This document shows, piece by piece, positions 1-11,800 of a stretch of 64,000 bases of DNA (position 1 is the first letter of the stretch; the number at the start of each line of letters is the position of its first letter). The position numbers and the translations under genes are program-made. The notes under the pieces are model-generated. The model searched no databases and was not told the origin of the DNA. It saw only the letters and a list, made by a program, of their open reading frames with translations. The stretch is from Arachis hypogaea (taxonomy: Eukaryota; Streptophyta; Magnoliopsida; Fabales; Fabaceae). The stretch covers positions 19,203,758 through 19,267,757 of the forward strand of contig NC_092045.1 of the NCBI RefSeq assembly GCF_003086295.3. Reading direction: 5' to 3'.

Positions 1-2
1 AC

Positions 3-1200
3 GCCTACTCGGGACACAACCAAATCCCAATGTACAAGTCAGATCAGGAAAAGACCTCGTTCATAACTCCAAAGGCTAACTATTACTATATAGTAATGCC
101 TTTTGGGTTAAAGAATGCGGAGGCTACTTATCAATGACTAATGAACAAAGTATTTTTCTCTCAATTGGAAAAACTCATGAAGGTATACGTAGACGACATT
201 CTTGTCAAAATAAAAAAGAACGCAACATTTGTCCGATCTTTTCGAGGTGTTCTCTACAATAAGAAAGTATGAGATGAGGTTGAACCCCTTAAAATGCACC
301 TTCGAAGTAGAAGTTGAAAAGTTCTTGGGCTTCATGTTAACTCAAAGAGGTATAGAAGCCAGTCCAGATAAGTGTCAGACTATACTCGACATGAAGAGCC
401 CGACTTGTGTTAAAAAGGTCCAACAATTAAATAGAAAGTTGGTAGCTCTATCCAGATTCCTAGCCGGATTAGCTCTGAAATCACTTCCCTTATACTCAAT
501 CCTAAGAAAAGATAAGTATTTTGAGTGGTCCCCAAAATGCAAGTAAGTCTTTTGGGACTTCAAAGCATTTCTAGGACAGCCCCCCATACTTATCCGACCT
601 ATCAAATGGGAGGAGCTCATACTGTACTTGACAATAGAAAGTCGAGATATAGCTTCAGCCCTGATTTGAGAACATGAAAAGGGGCAGCAACCTATCTACT
701 TCGTTAGTAAAGCTTTACAGGGGGCAGAGTTGAACTATCAAAAAATAGAAAAGTTTGCTTATGCTCTTATCCTCACATCTCGAAGACTTCGACCTTATTT
801 TCAGGCTTATACCATCAAAGTCCGTACTAATCAACCAATGAAACATATTTTATAAAAGACGGACTTGGTAGGACGGATGCTGGGCTGTAGAATTGTCCAA
901 GTTCAACTTAAAGTACGAAGCTCGGACGACAATTAAGCCACAATACCTTGCTGACTTTGTCGTTGAGTACACTGAAAGTCCAGGAGATCCAACTACATTG
1001 AACTTATATGTAGATGGATCATTAAACAAAACCAGTGGGGCATGTGTCATTTTAGAAAGCAACCAAAGAAGTCGAATAGAGCTCTCCTAGGGTTCGAATT
1101 TCCAGCTTCTAACAACCAAATAGAATATAAAGCCTTGCTTACTAGCTTAAAACTGACTAAAGAAGTAGGGACTGAGAAATTGATAATGTTCAATGATTGT
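3..1200 (+). pseudogene. Ty3/gypsy pol fragment (reverse transcriptase, RNase H and a second RNase H), decayed
   Basis: The first 1.2 kb is the middle of a Ty3/gypsy polyprotein entering from the left edge. Frame 3 reads AYSGHNQIPM, then PFGLKNAEATYQ and the catalytic VYVDDILV box near 183-206. The frame then moves by one base near 222-228, and LSDLFEVFSTIRKYEMRLNP follows from about 229. The RNase H part reads through 550-850 with stops (for example DIASALI, then a stop, then EHEKGQQPIYFVSKALQG). A further shifted segment at 893-1090 contains DFVVEYTESPGDP and LYVDGSLNKTSGACVILES. In plants a second RNase H-like domain of this kind follows the first in the Tat/Ogre group of gypsy elements, so that lineage is my preferred placement. 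At least three stops and two frameshifts make it non-functional. Similarity ends near 1200, where AT-rich sequence begins. Confidence 0.85.
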
Positions 1201-1403
1201 AAATAACAATTTCGTAAATTAAGGTTAATGATGTAAAATTTTGAGTGTAAAGTTTAAGATAAAGAAAATAATTATAAAAAAATTAATTGATATTAATTAA
1301 AAAAAGTTAATTCTAACAATTATTTTCAAAAATAATAGTTATAATTTTAACAAATCATGTGAATATTACCCAAAAAAGAGGAGAAGGGGAAGGGAGGGGG
1401 TTT

Positions 1404-1535
1404 AAGGTTTTGTTTTACAGAAAAAAAAAAGTGTTTTTTTTAATAATTAATTTGATTTATGTTGGGGGATCGTAATGTTAAGGTTTTGTTTTACATAAAA
1501 GAAAGTATTTTTTTAATAATTAATTTGATTTATTT
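1404..1535. repeat. Two-copy direct tandem repeat, about 76-bp period
   Basis: The string AAGGTTTTGTTTTACA occurs at 1404 and again at 1480. In both places it is followed by an A-rich run, a T-run and TTAATAATTAATTTGATTTA. It is a simple local duplication in AT-rich sequence beside the gypsy fragment, and no coding role is visible. Confidence 0.8.
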
Positions 1536-1779
1536 TCTCAACACATTATTTAAGTCTGACTTATTTACTTCACATGGAACTTTCAAAAAGACATGAATCC
1601 TTTTTACAAGCTTAGTCTAATCTAATGATAATTTATCAATTAGGTCTTTTAAATAAAAAGGGAGATCTATCACTAGATTAGTCAACAAGCTTTATAGAGG
1701 TTAAGATAAGGGACTTGAAATATATATATACTCTAACTCAACAAATAAAGTCAGGTCCAATAAAATAAAAAAGTTTAGC

Positions 1780-2120
1780 AAAAAGGGCGCCCTCTCTAAC
1801 ACGCCTGACTTCTTTAAAGAAGTCGGACTTCGATAAAGGAACTTAACTCTACCTATCCAAAAGCAAGTAATTGCCTCCTCAAATTTTGCCTATACTTTTT
1901 ATCTTCACTAAAAAAATATATTCTAATAAACTTTTAAGATAAAGGAAACGGTTATCCATAAAAAAAGATGAAACTACTTTAATAAAAGTGGTTATCAACT
2001 CTATTATAAATATACTGATATTCTTCAGGTATAATTTATGTTCTAATCTACTAAAAATCTACCAAAATCCTTTGCTAACTTAAGTATCAGAGTCTCTTGC
2101 AGGTACCACCCCTAACTCTT
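1780..2120 (+). repeat. Putative 3' part of a gypsy (Tat-type) LTR with TATA box
   Basis: This stretch has the look of an LTR promoter end. A TATA-like TATTATAAATA lies at about 2002-2012, with pyrimidine-rich sequence downstream and then TTAAGTATCAGAGTCTCTTG and CAGGTACC at 2079-2106. I recall similar phrases at the end of Tat-lineage LTRs in legumes, but this is memory and not a search. The inverted matching segments CTGACTTCTTTAAAGAAGTC at about 1806-1825 form a perfect small palindrome. No paired LTR or target-site duplication is visible here, so boundaries are approximate. A 65-codon open frame at 2131-2328 just downstream resembles nothing I know. Confidence 0.35.
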
Positions 2121-2328
2121 CACGAGAAACTTGAACATGCAGCACCTCGACAACAATAAGTTGGACGCTGCCCCACAAAAGGATATGGACGTCGTATTTA
2201 GACCTAATTCAACGTTTCAGGTAGCCCTCACAAGATATATATATGGTGAATTATACTATACAGATCAACTTGTATATAGAGAGAATCATATTTTCTTTCC
2301 AAAAATGCTTGGCCTACACGTGGAATGA

Positions 2329-3860
2329 CAATAGAGTAGCTCGATAGATTTTGACTTAGCTTCTAAAAGAGTTATAGACTCATGACTGGCTTGGCAACTG
2401 GTATCATCAAGTTGCGGCTATCAAGTCAACCAATAATTAATATAGAACCACTATTATTACATGAATGAATCTAGTTCAAATGCATATAGCATGCTAAACT
2501 AAGAAATTAAATACATTCCTAAATATTTGCACTTCCACTAATAACTAAATAAATAAATAAGTAAAATAAATTCAATTTCGATGCAAAAATGAACTAACTC
2601 AAAAAGTATAAAAATAATTTTAATTTTTATTCAATATTTAAAAATAATAAATAGCTTAAGCAAAATAAAATTTTTGCGTTAGCAATGCTAGTATAATATT
2701 TAAATGAATTCTCCAAAGTAAAATTAAAAAGAAAAGATACTTGAATAATTTAAACTTATTTAATATATTTTTATTTTAGTCATTTATCCTTGGTTATATA
2801 TAATCTGTTAATAGATTAAAAGATTAAATTTATTATTTCTCATTTTAATCCAAAGTCATATATTTAACTGATACGTGTTTAAGAGAATATTTTTATTATT
2901 TTATAAACAAGATATAAAATGATAATTTTATCCTGTTCACCAAAAATTCATCTAAAAAATAGTAGTGCTAAAATTATGGTACGCACTCATAAAATTTATT
3001 GAGTTGAGAATAATAAAAAACTAAAAAGTTCCTTTCAAATTCATTGGAAAGCACAAATTTAAATTTATATAATTATATCTAAATTTAATTTGTTGTTTGA
3101 ATTTGTCAAAAGATTTAATTTAATTTTGATTTATTTAATAATATTTTTAAAAATTTAAAATGTAAATTAGATCTAATTTAAATTAATTATTACATCCTTA
3201 GATGTTTAATATTTAAATCAAATATGTCCTTTCTTTGATACCTATATTTGTCTTTAAAAAATGAGCAACTTTTGTTTGGAATGGAAGTAGTTCACAACTT
3301 CAACTTTAGAGTTGAAGAAAGCTAAATTCGTTTAGAGTTTGATTAATATTAATTTTTACACAGGTTCCTCAAGACAATTATTTTACCGTTATGTTTATTT
3401 TATTTTGTTGGTTCAAACAATTTAGTAAATCTTTTTTTCTAATATTTTATATTAATTTAAATTTTGTAGTTTAATATTCACTTTATTCTTTGTTGTTCAT
3501 GTTGTTGACAATTGCTTATATAAATAATTTGAAAAAATTTGGTGATATTGAAAGAAAATTTATGTTGTAATATAAAGAGTTAAGTGCTTTTTTTCTCCTT
3601 AATGTCTTCAATAAAAATCAAAATTGCCCCCAACCTTTTTTTCTTATTAAAATCACCTTCAACATCACTGAACATTTTAAAATCATCTTTTTGAATATAA
3701 TAATTTTTGAAATGACACAAATACCCTTTTCCTATTACCACTAATTACCTCAATCTCCACCCACCCATTACCCCACCCCTTTCCACTGCACTTAAAACAG
3801 AAAAACTAAAACGAAAAAAGGAACAAATTTCATTTGTTGGGATCGTTGTCATCGTCGTCG
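2329..3860. other. AT-rich intergenic sequence
   Basis: No coding region, RNA gene or clear repeat was found. The sequence is long A/T runs and short low-complexity tracts. The last 250 bases become C-rich (CACCCACCCATTACCCCACC near 3757-3776) immediately before the F-box-like fragment, and could be the remains of its leader. Confidence 0.6.
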
Positions 3861-3882
3861 GAGAACGTGCGACACTTAGTCG

Positions 3883-4178
3883 ATGGTGCTTGGGGCTTCC
3901 TTCGCTGTGTCCCTCCCTTCGGTAAAGGTGCTACACGTTGGGAATAGGGTTTTGTTTGGGTGCCATGAGTACATGGTGATACTTCTCGCTGGGTGCCCTA
4001 TTCTTGAGAAATTGGTGTTGGAATCAACCTACAACGACGCATGTGGAGGACCTGTTTGTACCCAGGGAAGTTTGATTTGAATTTGAATCATTTGGTGAAG
4101 GCTAGGATTGGGTTCTCTTGGTATAAGACCTACACTAAGTCTATGTTGTTGATTTTCAATTTCCTCACCAATGTTTGA
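3883..4178 (+). pseudogene. F-box/FBD-type leucine-rich repeat gene fragment
   Basis: The frame from 3883 reads FAVSLPSVKVLHVGN, then LLAGCPILEKLVLES. This is the characteristic leucine-rich repeat stretch between the F-box and FBD domains of the large plant F-box/FBD family, whose members act as substrate adaptors of SCF ubiquitin ligases. After a one-base shift near 4062 the similarity continues in another frame (KFDLNLNHLVKARIGFSWYK) and ends at a TGA at 4176-4178. The N-terminal F-box and the C-terminal FBD domain are both absent, and family members are usually about 400 residues long. I read it as a truncated, frameshifted gene fragment. The ATG at 3883 is simply the first in the frame and is not supported by an F-box upstream. 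Confidence 0.7.
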
Positions 4179-4387
4179 TGCCTTTCGAAGTCGGCCACCC
4201 CGGCGTAATGCGACGTCTCGTTCAGCCTGTTGATGTCTTCGACGTTTTCCGCCTGGCGCGCCATCATCGTATCAATCTAAAATCGGGTAGAAAAGGTTTA
4301 AAAGAGGAGAGAAAGAGGTTGACTAAGTCAAAATGGGACCCAGAACAATATTGTAAACGACTTATACTTATAAGCACGGACATGCCT

Positions 4388-4456
4388 TATCTCGTTTACA
4401 GTATAAATGAGATATATACATGGCAGTCTTATCTTGTTTGTACTGTAAACGAGATA
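4388..4456. repeat. Two adjacent imperfect palindromes with TATCTCGTTTAC arms
   Basis: TATCTCGTTTACAG at 4388 pairs with ATGAGATA ending at 4414. A second unit at 4430-4456 has TATCTTGTTTGTAC facing TGTAAACGAGATA. The same arm sequence therefore occurs four times in alternating orientation within 70 bases. Such modules are found in terminal regions of some plant DNA transposons, but no complete element could be delimited here. Confidence 0.6.
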
Positions 4457-4484
4457 TGACACATAAATTTAAAATGGTAAATAA

Positions 4485-5951
4485 TTTTTAAACCAACAAA
4501 GAATCCTTTCGTGCAAAAGTTTTGGTTGTCACAAGTAACAAACCCCTAATAAAATTGATAACCGAAATATTTAAATCTCGGGTCGCCTCTCAAGAAATTG
4601 CAGCGAAGTGTTCTTGTTGTTGGTTATGTAAAGGTCTATTTTGGGGTTTTTAAGATAAGAAGCAAGAATAGTAAATGGTAATGAAAATCAAATGACTAGA
4701 AAAGCTCTTGGCAGGGTATGAGAACTGGAAATCCTATCCTAGTTATCCTTATCAATTGTGATGAGAATTGTTCATTGCTCCCACTTAGTTAACCCTCAAC
4801 GAATGAAGGAAAGTCAAGTGGACTAATCAGTTTGATTTCTCAAGTCCTAGTCAACTCCTAAGGACATACTAGCTTTAGTGGAATCCAAATCAATCGGCAA
4901 CTTTCAATTATCAATCAACAAAGGAGTTTGATAACTCAAGTGTCACCAATTACTCAATCAAGCCAAGAACATAGAATCCTACTCTAACATCCTTCCAAGC
5001 ATTTTGTCCAACACTTGGTAGGTATAAAATAAAAGCATAGGAAAGCAATAATCGAATATTAAATCCAAACTACCAATTGCAAACATCAATCAATAACAAA
5101 TAATAGAAGAAGCAATAAATCTGAAATACCTCAAGTTGTATTAAAATAGAAAATCAAATCTAACATAAGAATTCATAAACTAATTTGGAAAAATAGAGAA
5201 TCACAAGAGGAATAGATAAACTAGAATGCTAAGATAAATAAGAGTAGAAAAAAACTAAATTAAAGGAACATTGAACTTGGAATTGGGAAGAAATAAACCT
5301 AAAACTAAGAATCCTAAATCCTAAAACCTAGAGAGAGGAGAGAGACTCTCTCTCTAGAAACTACATCTAAAACCTAAAATTATGAATAATGAGATGATGT
5401 CTTTAATTCCCCCATTCTGTAGCTTCTATTCCGTGTTTTTCGGGTTTGAAATTGCGCCAAAAGGAGCCCAAAAATTGCCCCCAGCGCTTTCTGCAACTTT
5501 CTGCACGTGGCGTCTGTCACGCGTACGCGTCACTCACGCGTGCACGTCATTTGGCCAAATTCCTTGTCACGCGTACGCGTAAGTCTCGCGTACGCGTTGC
5601 TCGTCTTCTGCTCTAGGCACGCGTGCGCGTCATCCATGCGTGTGCGTCGTTGCCAGCTTCTCAAAACTTTATTTTTCACGTTCCTTCCACTTTTGCATGT
5701 TTTCTTTCCATCCTCTAAGCTATTCCTGCCCTATAAAGCCTGGAAACACTTAACACACAGATCATGGCATCGAATGGTAATAAAAGATAATTAAAATTAT
5801 CAGTTTAAAGACTTAGGAAACATGTTTTCAACTATATCACAGAATTAGGAAGGAATTGTAAAATCATGCAAATTATATGAATAAGTGAGCAAAGACTTGA
5901 TAAAAACCACTCAAATGAGCACAAGATAAACCATAAAATAGTGGTTTATCA
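4485..5951 (-). repeat. Gypsy LTR remnant (solo or truncated), reverse orientation
   Basis: On the reverse strand the segment begins TGATAAACCACTATTTTATG (from 5951) and carries the same landmarks in the same order as the 1.4-kb LTRs further right. These include a TGCCCCCAGCGCTTTCTGCA-like phrase and a CpG-rich cluster of ACGCG motifs at 5517-5650. It ends towards 4485 in sequence reading GTTACTTGTGACAACCAAAA. I see no gag or pol on either side and no matching LTR, so it is a solo LTR or a truncated one. The 5951 boundary is fairly clear (ends in CA on the + strand), while the left boundary is uncertain. It is related to, but clearly diverged from, the elements at 21.6-28.1 and 33.9-35.3 kb. 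Confidence 0.6.
5517..5650. repeat. ACGCGT-rich CpG palindrome cluster
   Basis: Six or more ACGCG/CGCGT half-sites occur in about 130 bases, including CACGCGTACGCGTCAC and TCGCGTACGCGT. They are arranged as inverted pairs. This is far richer in CpG than the surrounding AT-rich sequence. It matches clusters in the other LTRs of the window. Confidence 0.85.
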
Positions 5952-5974
5952 ATAAGTAAAATAAATAAATAGTA

Positions 5975-6148
5975 AGATGGTTTTGAAAACTGGATCGGAC
6001 CGGTCGGTAGAACAAAAAATCGGCAATGTTAGTGGTCTAGTCCTATACTCAAAATCGCTAATTGTAGAATTTGCCGGTTGAACCGATAAAAAACTGGCCA
6101 GTTCTTCCAAAACGGCACCGTTTTGCTTGATTCTACCAAAAAAACTAC
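5975..6148. repeat. Fragment of a second MITE-like repeat (CCGGTTGAACCG type)
   Basis: The sequence GGTTTTGAAAACTGGATCGG starts at 5979, and GCCGGTTGAACCGATAAA follows at 6073-6090. This style of repeated ACCGG/CCGGT motif is typical of short non-autonomous DNA elements in dicots. The other end was not found, possibly because the hAT-like MITE inserted into it. Confidence 0.4.
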
Positions 6149-6156
6149 ACGCATAA

Positions 6157-6655
6157 GTAGGTGTTATCAGTTCGGTTTGGTTTGGTTTTAGACCAAAAAC
6201 CAACCGAACCAATCTGTTCGGTTTTCATAAAGTACAAACCAATCAGTTTATTGTCAGTGCAACAACCGAACCGAACTAAAAGCGATTTGGTTTGGTCGGT
6301 TTTTCGGTTTTTAAATCCTAACTCATAGAAAATTGATCTCAGTAAAATGATGTTCAAAACAATCAATAAACTGAAATAACATTACATTACATTCAAATTC
6401 AATATAATTTCAATTCATTCCAACAACTAAACATAAAACAAACACATTTGTTAAGTCTAATATTTCCATTTCAATGCATTACTAAGTCACTTCTTTGGTT
6501 CGGTTCGGTTCGGTTTGGTTCGATTTCTGCCGATCCAACTGAAAATCGAACCGAACCAATCGGTTTAATTTGGAAAAAAAATCAAAAGAACCTATTTTTT
6601 CGATTTTCTATTCGGTTGTTGTAAATTTTGATTCGGTTCGATAATTTACACCCCT
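6157..6655. mobile_element. hAT-like MITE, about 500 bp
   Basis: The element is delimited by near-matching 8-bp flanks, ACGCATAA at 6149-6156 and ACGCATGA at 6656-6663 (7 of 8 identical). An 8-bp duplication is the hAT hallmark. The ends are imperfect inverted repeats: the left begins GTAGGTGTTATCAGTTCGGT and the right, reverse-complemented, begins AGGGGTGTAAATTATCGAAC. The subterminal regions hold many CGGTTTGG/GGTTCGGTTCGG repeats, also usual for hAT elements. No transposase is present, so it is non-autonomous. Confidence 0.65.
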
Positions 6656-6663
6656 ACGCATGA

Positions 6664-7300
6664 CTGCCCTTCACCCCTTTCCCCAACTCACTCTAAAATT
6701 AGGGCACATAGCCATGCTGCCCAGTGCCCAATAAACGAAGAATGAAGTTCCCAAAAGATCTTGACTATTGCAGCAACGAAAGTGCTTATGGGTGGTATGG
6801 AAATTGAATCAAAGAGAAAAAAGGTTAGAATTTAAGATGAAAATTTCTTGTTAAAAACTTCATCTCTCTTATTCTTGCCTCAGAGGTAGCTTAGTGTTAG
6901 GTGATAGTCATATGTGATGATGTTGGCGTGAGGCTCTCAACTCATGAACCCATGAAAATTATGATTAATATTTAGCTTCATCTCTTGTTCATGCTGCTGC
7001 TGCGGTATTTAAGAGGTAGTATAGCCATTAGCCATATATGATGACATATATACACAGTACAGTTAGGGTTACAATTTGGGCTAACATTTATTTAATTTGT
7101 TAACCAAAAAAATATTTATTTAATTTATTTTTGTTATTATGGTATGTTGATACTTATGTTAAAACTTAAAAACATTAATATAATATATCTAATCCAAACT
7201 AGATATGCATTAAAAGTGTATTTGTGTTCAAAACTAAAAAAAATTAAGAATAAAAATATTATTAAACGGATAAATAATATATAATAAATGAATGTTTATC
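6664..7300. other. Intergenic sequence without recognised features
   Basis: There is no long open frame. A moderately GC-containing stretch at 6660-7020 could be old genic or transposon sequence but matches nothing I recognise. From 7080 the sequence is AT-rich up to the LINE. Confidence 0.5.
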
Positions 7301-7316
7301 ATATAATAAATAATAT
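7301..7316. repeat. Left target-site duplication of the LINE
   Basis: ATATAATAAATAATAT is identical to 12971-12986 immediately after the LINE A-tail. The motif is AT-rich and a shorter relative lies at 7270-7288, so chance similarity is possible. Confidence 0.55.
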
Positions 7317-7373
7317 AAATATTAATGATACTATTATATCAAGTGATTTTTATCTCTCTACTAGGGTTTAGGT

Positions 7374-8729
7374 ATGAGTGACGGAGTGAGCGGGGGTATT
7401 ACGAAGAGGGTGATACACAGTGAGGTAACCGGTAATGCCAGCGGTAGAAATAAGGAGGAGAGCGTCGGGGTTGTATCTGGTGAGAAAGAAGAGGATACTA
7501 GAGGTTCTAATGGAGAATATGGGTTTAAAAAGGTTTCTTTCTGTGACATGGTGACAGGACAGAAGTCTCTGTCTCCTATGCTTTGGAATGAGGCATTAGA
7601 TGGAGAGAGGCTAGCCAAGGTGATAAAAGGAAATCACGGAGATCCGCATCCTCTTTGGGTCATCTTCTCAGAAGAAGGGCTGGTAGCATTATATGTACCA
7701 TATAAGGAGGCGATCATTATCAAAGTCTTGGGCAAGCATATGAGTTACACGGCGATGGTGCATAAGATGGGTATGGTGTGGAGATTGAAGGGTGGGTTTC
7801 AAGTTTTGGACGTAGGAAATGATTATTTCCTCATGAAGTTTGATGCTTTTGAAGATCGGGAGAGGGTTTTACTTGGTGGTCCTTGGATAATATCTGAATT
7901 TTATCTTGCTGTAAAACCATGGTCACCTGAGTTCTTTTCAGAGGAGGAGGTTTTTGGATCCACCATGGTATGAGTACGCTTTTATGGCTTAGGGTACTAT
8001 CATGAGAAGGCTTTGATGAGGATTGTTGCGGTGGTGGGAAAGCCAGTGAAAATCGATGTAGCAACTAAGATGGCAGCAAGATGGAAGTATGTGAGGACCT
8101 GTGTGGAGATTGATTTAGGCGTTCCCATTACTCGTAGTGTTGAGGTGGATGGGAGGATTTTGGATGTTGAATATGAAAGCCTTGAGTTGGTTTGCAATAA
8201 GTGTGGTTGTTATGGGCATGTTGGTGTGGACTGTAAATTCATTAGTTCAATTTCGGCGAACATTGATGAAACAGGGGTAAATGAAAACAAGGAACAAGAT
8301 CATGAGAAGATGGATCATGTGCCGTTGGCTTCTAATATTGAGAAGCCTTTTGTTTTTGGTAGTGATACAATTGGAGTAGAGAAGAATAAGGATAAGGAAG
8401 TGCAAGTAATGGAAGGAGCACATGCAAGGGATTCAACGTGGACCAAGGTGGAAAGAAAGACAAAGGGCAAGAAGGTCTTTTTGGGTAGGCATGACCAGGA
8501 TAAGTCCAAAAAAGCTTATGTGGATAAATCTTCTAGTTATGTTGCTAAAGGAGAACCTGTTATGAAAAACATCAATGGGGTTAAATCATCTTTACACATA
8601 AGTAAGGGTAATCAAGTGCTAAAACAAGCGAGGAACTTTAAATTAGCTTCGTCAGGTTCTACCTCTTCTCAAGGTGCGACGGGTGACAAGCAAGGACCTG
8701 GTTTAGCACGGGCAGGGGCTTATTCATAA
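7374..8729 (+). pseudogene. LINE ORF1: RNA-binding gag-like protein (DUF4283 plus CCHC zinc knuckle)
   Basis: ORF1 proteins of plant LINEs bind the element's RNA. One frame runs for 452 codons, broken only by a TGA at 7971-7973 (context GSTMV, stop, VRFYGLGYYHEK), where the family normally has tryptophan (a TGG codon). The DUF4283-like core lies at about residues 80-190, with LGGPWIISEFYLAVKPWSPE visible. A CCHC knuckle, CNKCGCYGHVGVDC (CX2CX4HX4C), follows the stop at about residue 276. The C-terminal 150 residues are lysine-rich and probably disordered. The ATG at 7374 is the first in frame and sits just after GGGTTTAGGT. Apart from the single stop the gene is intact, unlike ORF2. Confidence 0.85.
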
Positions 8730-8896
8730 GGTGCGGTGACCTTTAACACGCCATTCAGAAGCAATTTAAAGAGACTGAGGCCTAATTCTCTTCAGAATTT
8801 CCCGGTTGAGAATGGGCCCAGTGCGATTACAATGGAGACTCCACTCACTACCCTCAAATAATCTGAGGTGTGGGTCTCACTCCAAGTAATATTAAT

Positions 8897-11800
8897 ATGG
8901 ATTGTGCAAACATTATAGCTTGGAATGTGAGAGGAGTCAGAAATAAATTGGCTCGGTGCATCTGAAACAATTGGTAAATAACTTTCATCTGTACATTTTT
9001 ATTATTTTAGAGACTCACTGTGCTTTCCAAAAGGTGGCGGTCTTTTGGAACAGATTAGGTTATACTCCTATTCACATTGAAGAAGCTCAGGGGCATAGTG
9101 GAGGTATTTGGGTGCTCTCAGCATGGCCTGGAGTATCTTGTAATGTCGTGGCAGCAAGTTTGCAAGTGGTGTGTATTGAGTTTTTGAATGGTGGTTTCTC
9201 TTGGGTCTGTGCAGCGATTTATGCAAGTCCAGTTCCTAGTATAAGGGAAGAAGCTTGAAGGATTTTGTCAGATTTTTCCAGAAATTATTCAGGTCCTTTA
9301 TTAGCTATTGGAGATTTTAATGAGATCCTTCTTTTATCTGAGGTTAAAGATGGGAACTTTGTCTCTCGAAGGGTAGAGCGGTTTGGAGCTCTCCTAGATG
9401 AGTGTGGTTTGATTGATTTGAGAGCTCATGGATCTTTGTACACTTAGTTCAGACATATCCAGGGTAATCGGTTCATCTCGAAGAGGCTGGATAGAGTTGT
9501 GGCTACAGATGCTTAGTGTTTTCGTTTTCCAGAAAGCTATGTGGAGAATTTGGCAAGGATACATTCTGACCACTATCCCATTATGGTGCGATGTTAAGGT
9601 AATGAGAGAAGAGTCGGGGTAAAACCTTTCCGTTTTCAAGTAGCTTGGTCTTTTCACCCAAATTTTTCTTCGATGGTCAGGGGGGATAAGGGTAAACCCA
9701 ATCCTATTCGTTGCCTTTCTCAGGTCAGAGATGATGCTTTGGCCTTTAACCGAGATGTCTTTGGGAATATTTTTAAAAGAAAGAGGGAATTGGAGAGGCG
9801 TTTGACCAGTATCCAACAAAGAATGGAGAGAGTTGATACTCTATCTCTCATATAGGAAGAAAGGGAGTTACAGTTTGAATGTAGTAATCTGCTTATGCAA
9901 GAGGAGTTGTTTTGGTATCAAAAATCTCGAGAGCACTGGGTCAAACTTGGAGATAGGAATACTAAATTCTTTCATATGCAAATCATTATGCGGAGGAAGC
10001 GTACCAAGTCCAGGGGTTGTTTTTGGAGGATGGAAGATGGAGTACTGATCTGCAAGAACTTGAAGATGGTGCAGTTGGATTTTATAGAGATCTTTTTTGC
10101 AATGTGGAACAGGTAGACCTTGATGTGTTGGGGGATCAGGAATTGCCTTCTTTATCTTGTGAGGCTATTGAAAGTCTCACAAGAGATGTCTCTAAGGAAG
10201 AGGTTAGGAAGGTGGTTATGGGCATGAACTCTTTTAAGGCTCTAGGTGCCGATGGTTTTCAGGCTTTTTTCTTCAAGGAATATTGGAAAGTGGTTGGTAC
10301 AGAGGTATAGGAGCTTGTTAAGAAGGCCTTCGCTGGGTTTGATCTGAATAGTGCTCTTTTTGACACTTTGGTGGTGCTGATTCCTAAAGTTGATAACCCA
10401 TCTCGCATGAAAGAGTTTCGTCCTATCAGCCTCTGTAATGTCATCTAGAAGATTATAACTAAGGTGGTTGTGGAGAGGTTACGACCTTTTCTACAAGATA
10501 TCATTGGCCCTCTGCAAGGAGGGTTTATTCCTGGAAGGGGTGCCTCAGACAATATCATTGTAGCCCAGAAAGTTCTCCATTTTATAAAGAAAACCAAATT
10601 AAAGAAAGGAGTTCCTGCTTTTAAAATTGACCTAGAAAAGGCTTATGACAGGGTGAGCTGGGAGTTTTTGGAGCAATCTCTCCTAATGTTTGGCTTTCCA
10701 GGTACTATTGTTTCTCTTATTATGAAATGTATAAAATCTTCCTCCCTTTCTCTAATGTGAAATGGTAACCGGTTGGATGGTTTTCAGCCAAAGAGAGGTT
10801 TGAGGCAAGGCGACCCTATGTCTCCTTATTTATTTGTTATTTGTATGGAGAGGTTTAGCTGCCTCATTGCTAGGCAAGTAGAGGTTGGTAGATGAAAACC
10901 AGTGTCGGTGTCTAGGGGAGGTCTTGTAATCTCCCATCTCCATTTTACAGACGACCTTATCCTTTTCTGCAAAGCGAAGAAATCTCAAGTGCTTCATGTT
11001 TTGGATACTTTGGCTAATTTTTGCAGAGCATCTAGTATGAAGGTGAATTTTGACAAATCTCGTGCTATCTGTTCTATGAATGTTTCAAGACAATGCAAGG
11101 ATCTCTTCACTGGTATTTCTTCTATCCGCTTTGCTAATTCTCTGGGAAAATATCTTGGTGTTCCCCTCAAGCATGGTAGAGTTACTAAAGCTGATTTTAA
11201 TGATGTGGTTAATAAACTTACTAATAGGCTAGCATCTTGGAAAGGTCGATTCCTTAATAAAGCTGGTCGGATTTGCCTTGCTACATCAGTTTTATCTTCT
11301 ATACATATTTATAGGATGCAAGTAAGCCTTTTTCCATCAAGTGTGTGCTCTAACATTGATAAGTCTACTAGAAATTTCATTTGGTATGGTAGTCACAATC
11401 ACCGTGGTCTTCATTTAGCTTCTTGGAGAGTTTTGACGACTCCAAAAAGGTTTGGGGGTCTTGCCTTGCGGGAATCGCGGTTGATCAATTTTTCTTTATT
11501 AGGAAAGCTAGTTTGGTAAATTTTGATGAATCAAGAGAAGTTGTGGGTCAAAATTATGCTTCAGAAATACCTCCGAAATAGAAACCATTTTGCGGTTAAA
11601 GTAATGGGTTCTTCATCATATATATGGAAGTCTATTGTGCACACAGCTTCCGTATTAAAGGAAGGGTTTGTTTAGGAAGTGGGGGCTCTCTCTAAGAATT
11701 TCTGGTTTGACTCTTGGTTGCACTTTGGGCCAGTAGGAGCGAGGGTTGAATTTCTTCATATTTGTGAGGCTACTTTGACCATTGAAGATGTTTACCGGGA

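Noticed and set aside
2131..2328. 65-codon frame after the LTR-like segment as gag of a Tat element
   Set aside because: No gag motif is visible, and the frame is too short to support a call.
4175..4459. 94-codon frame as a real protein
   Set aside because: Its end is encoded by the TATCTCGTTTAC palindromes and the rest resembles nothing known. It also overlaps the tail of the F-box fragment.
5517..5650. ACGCG clusters as a CRISPR-like or satellite array
   Set aside because: Units are short, inverted rather than direct, and irregularly spaced. The host is a plant genome.
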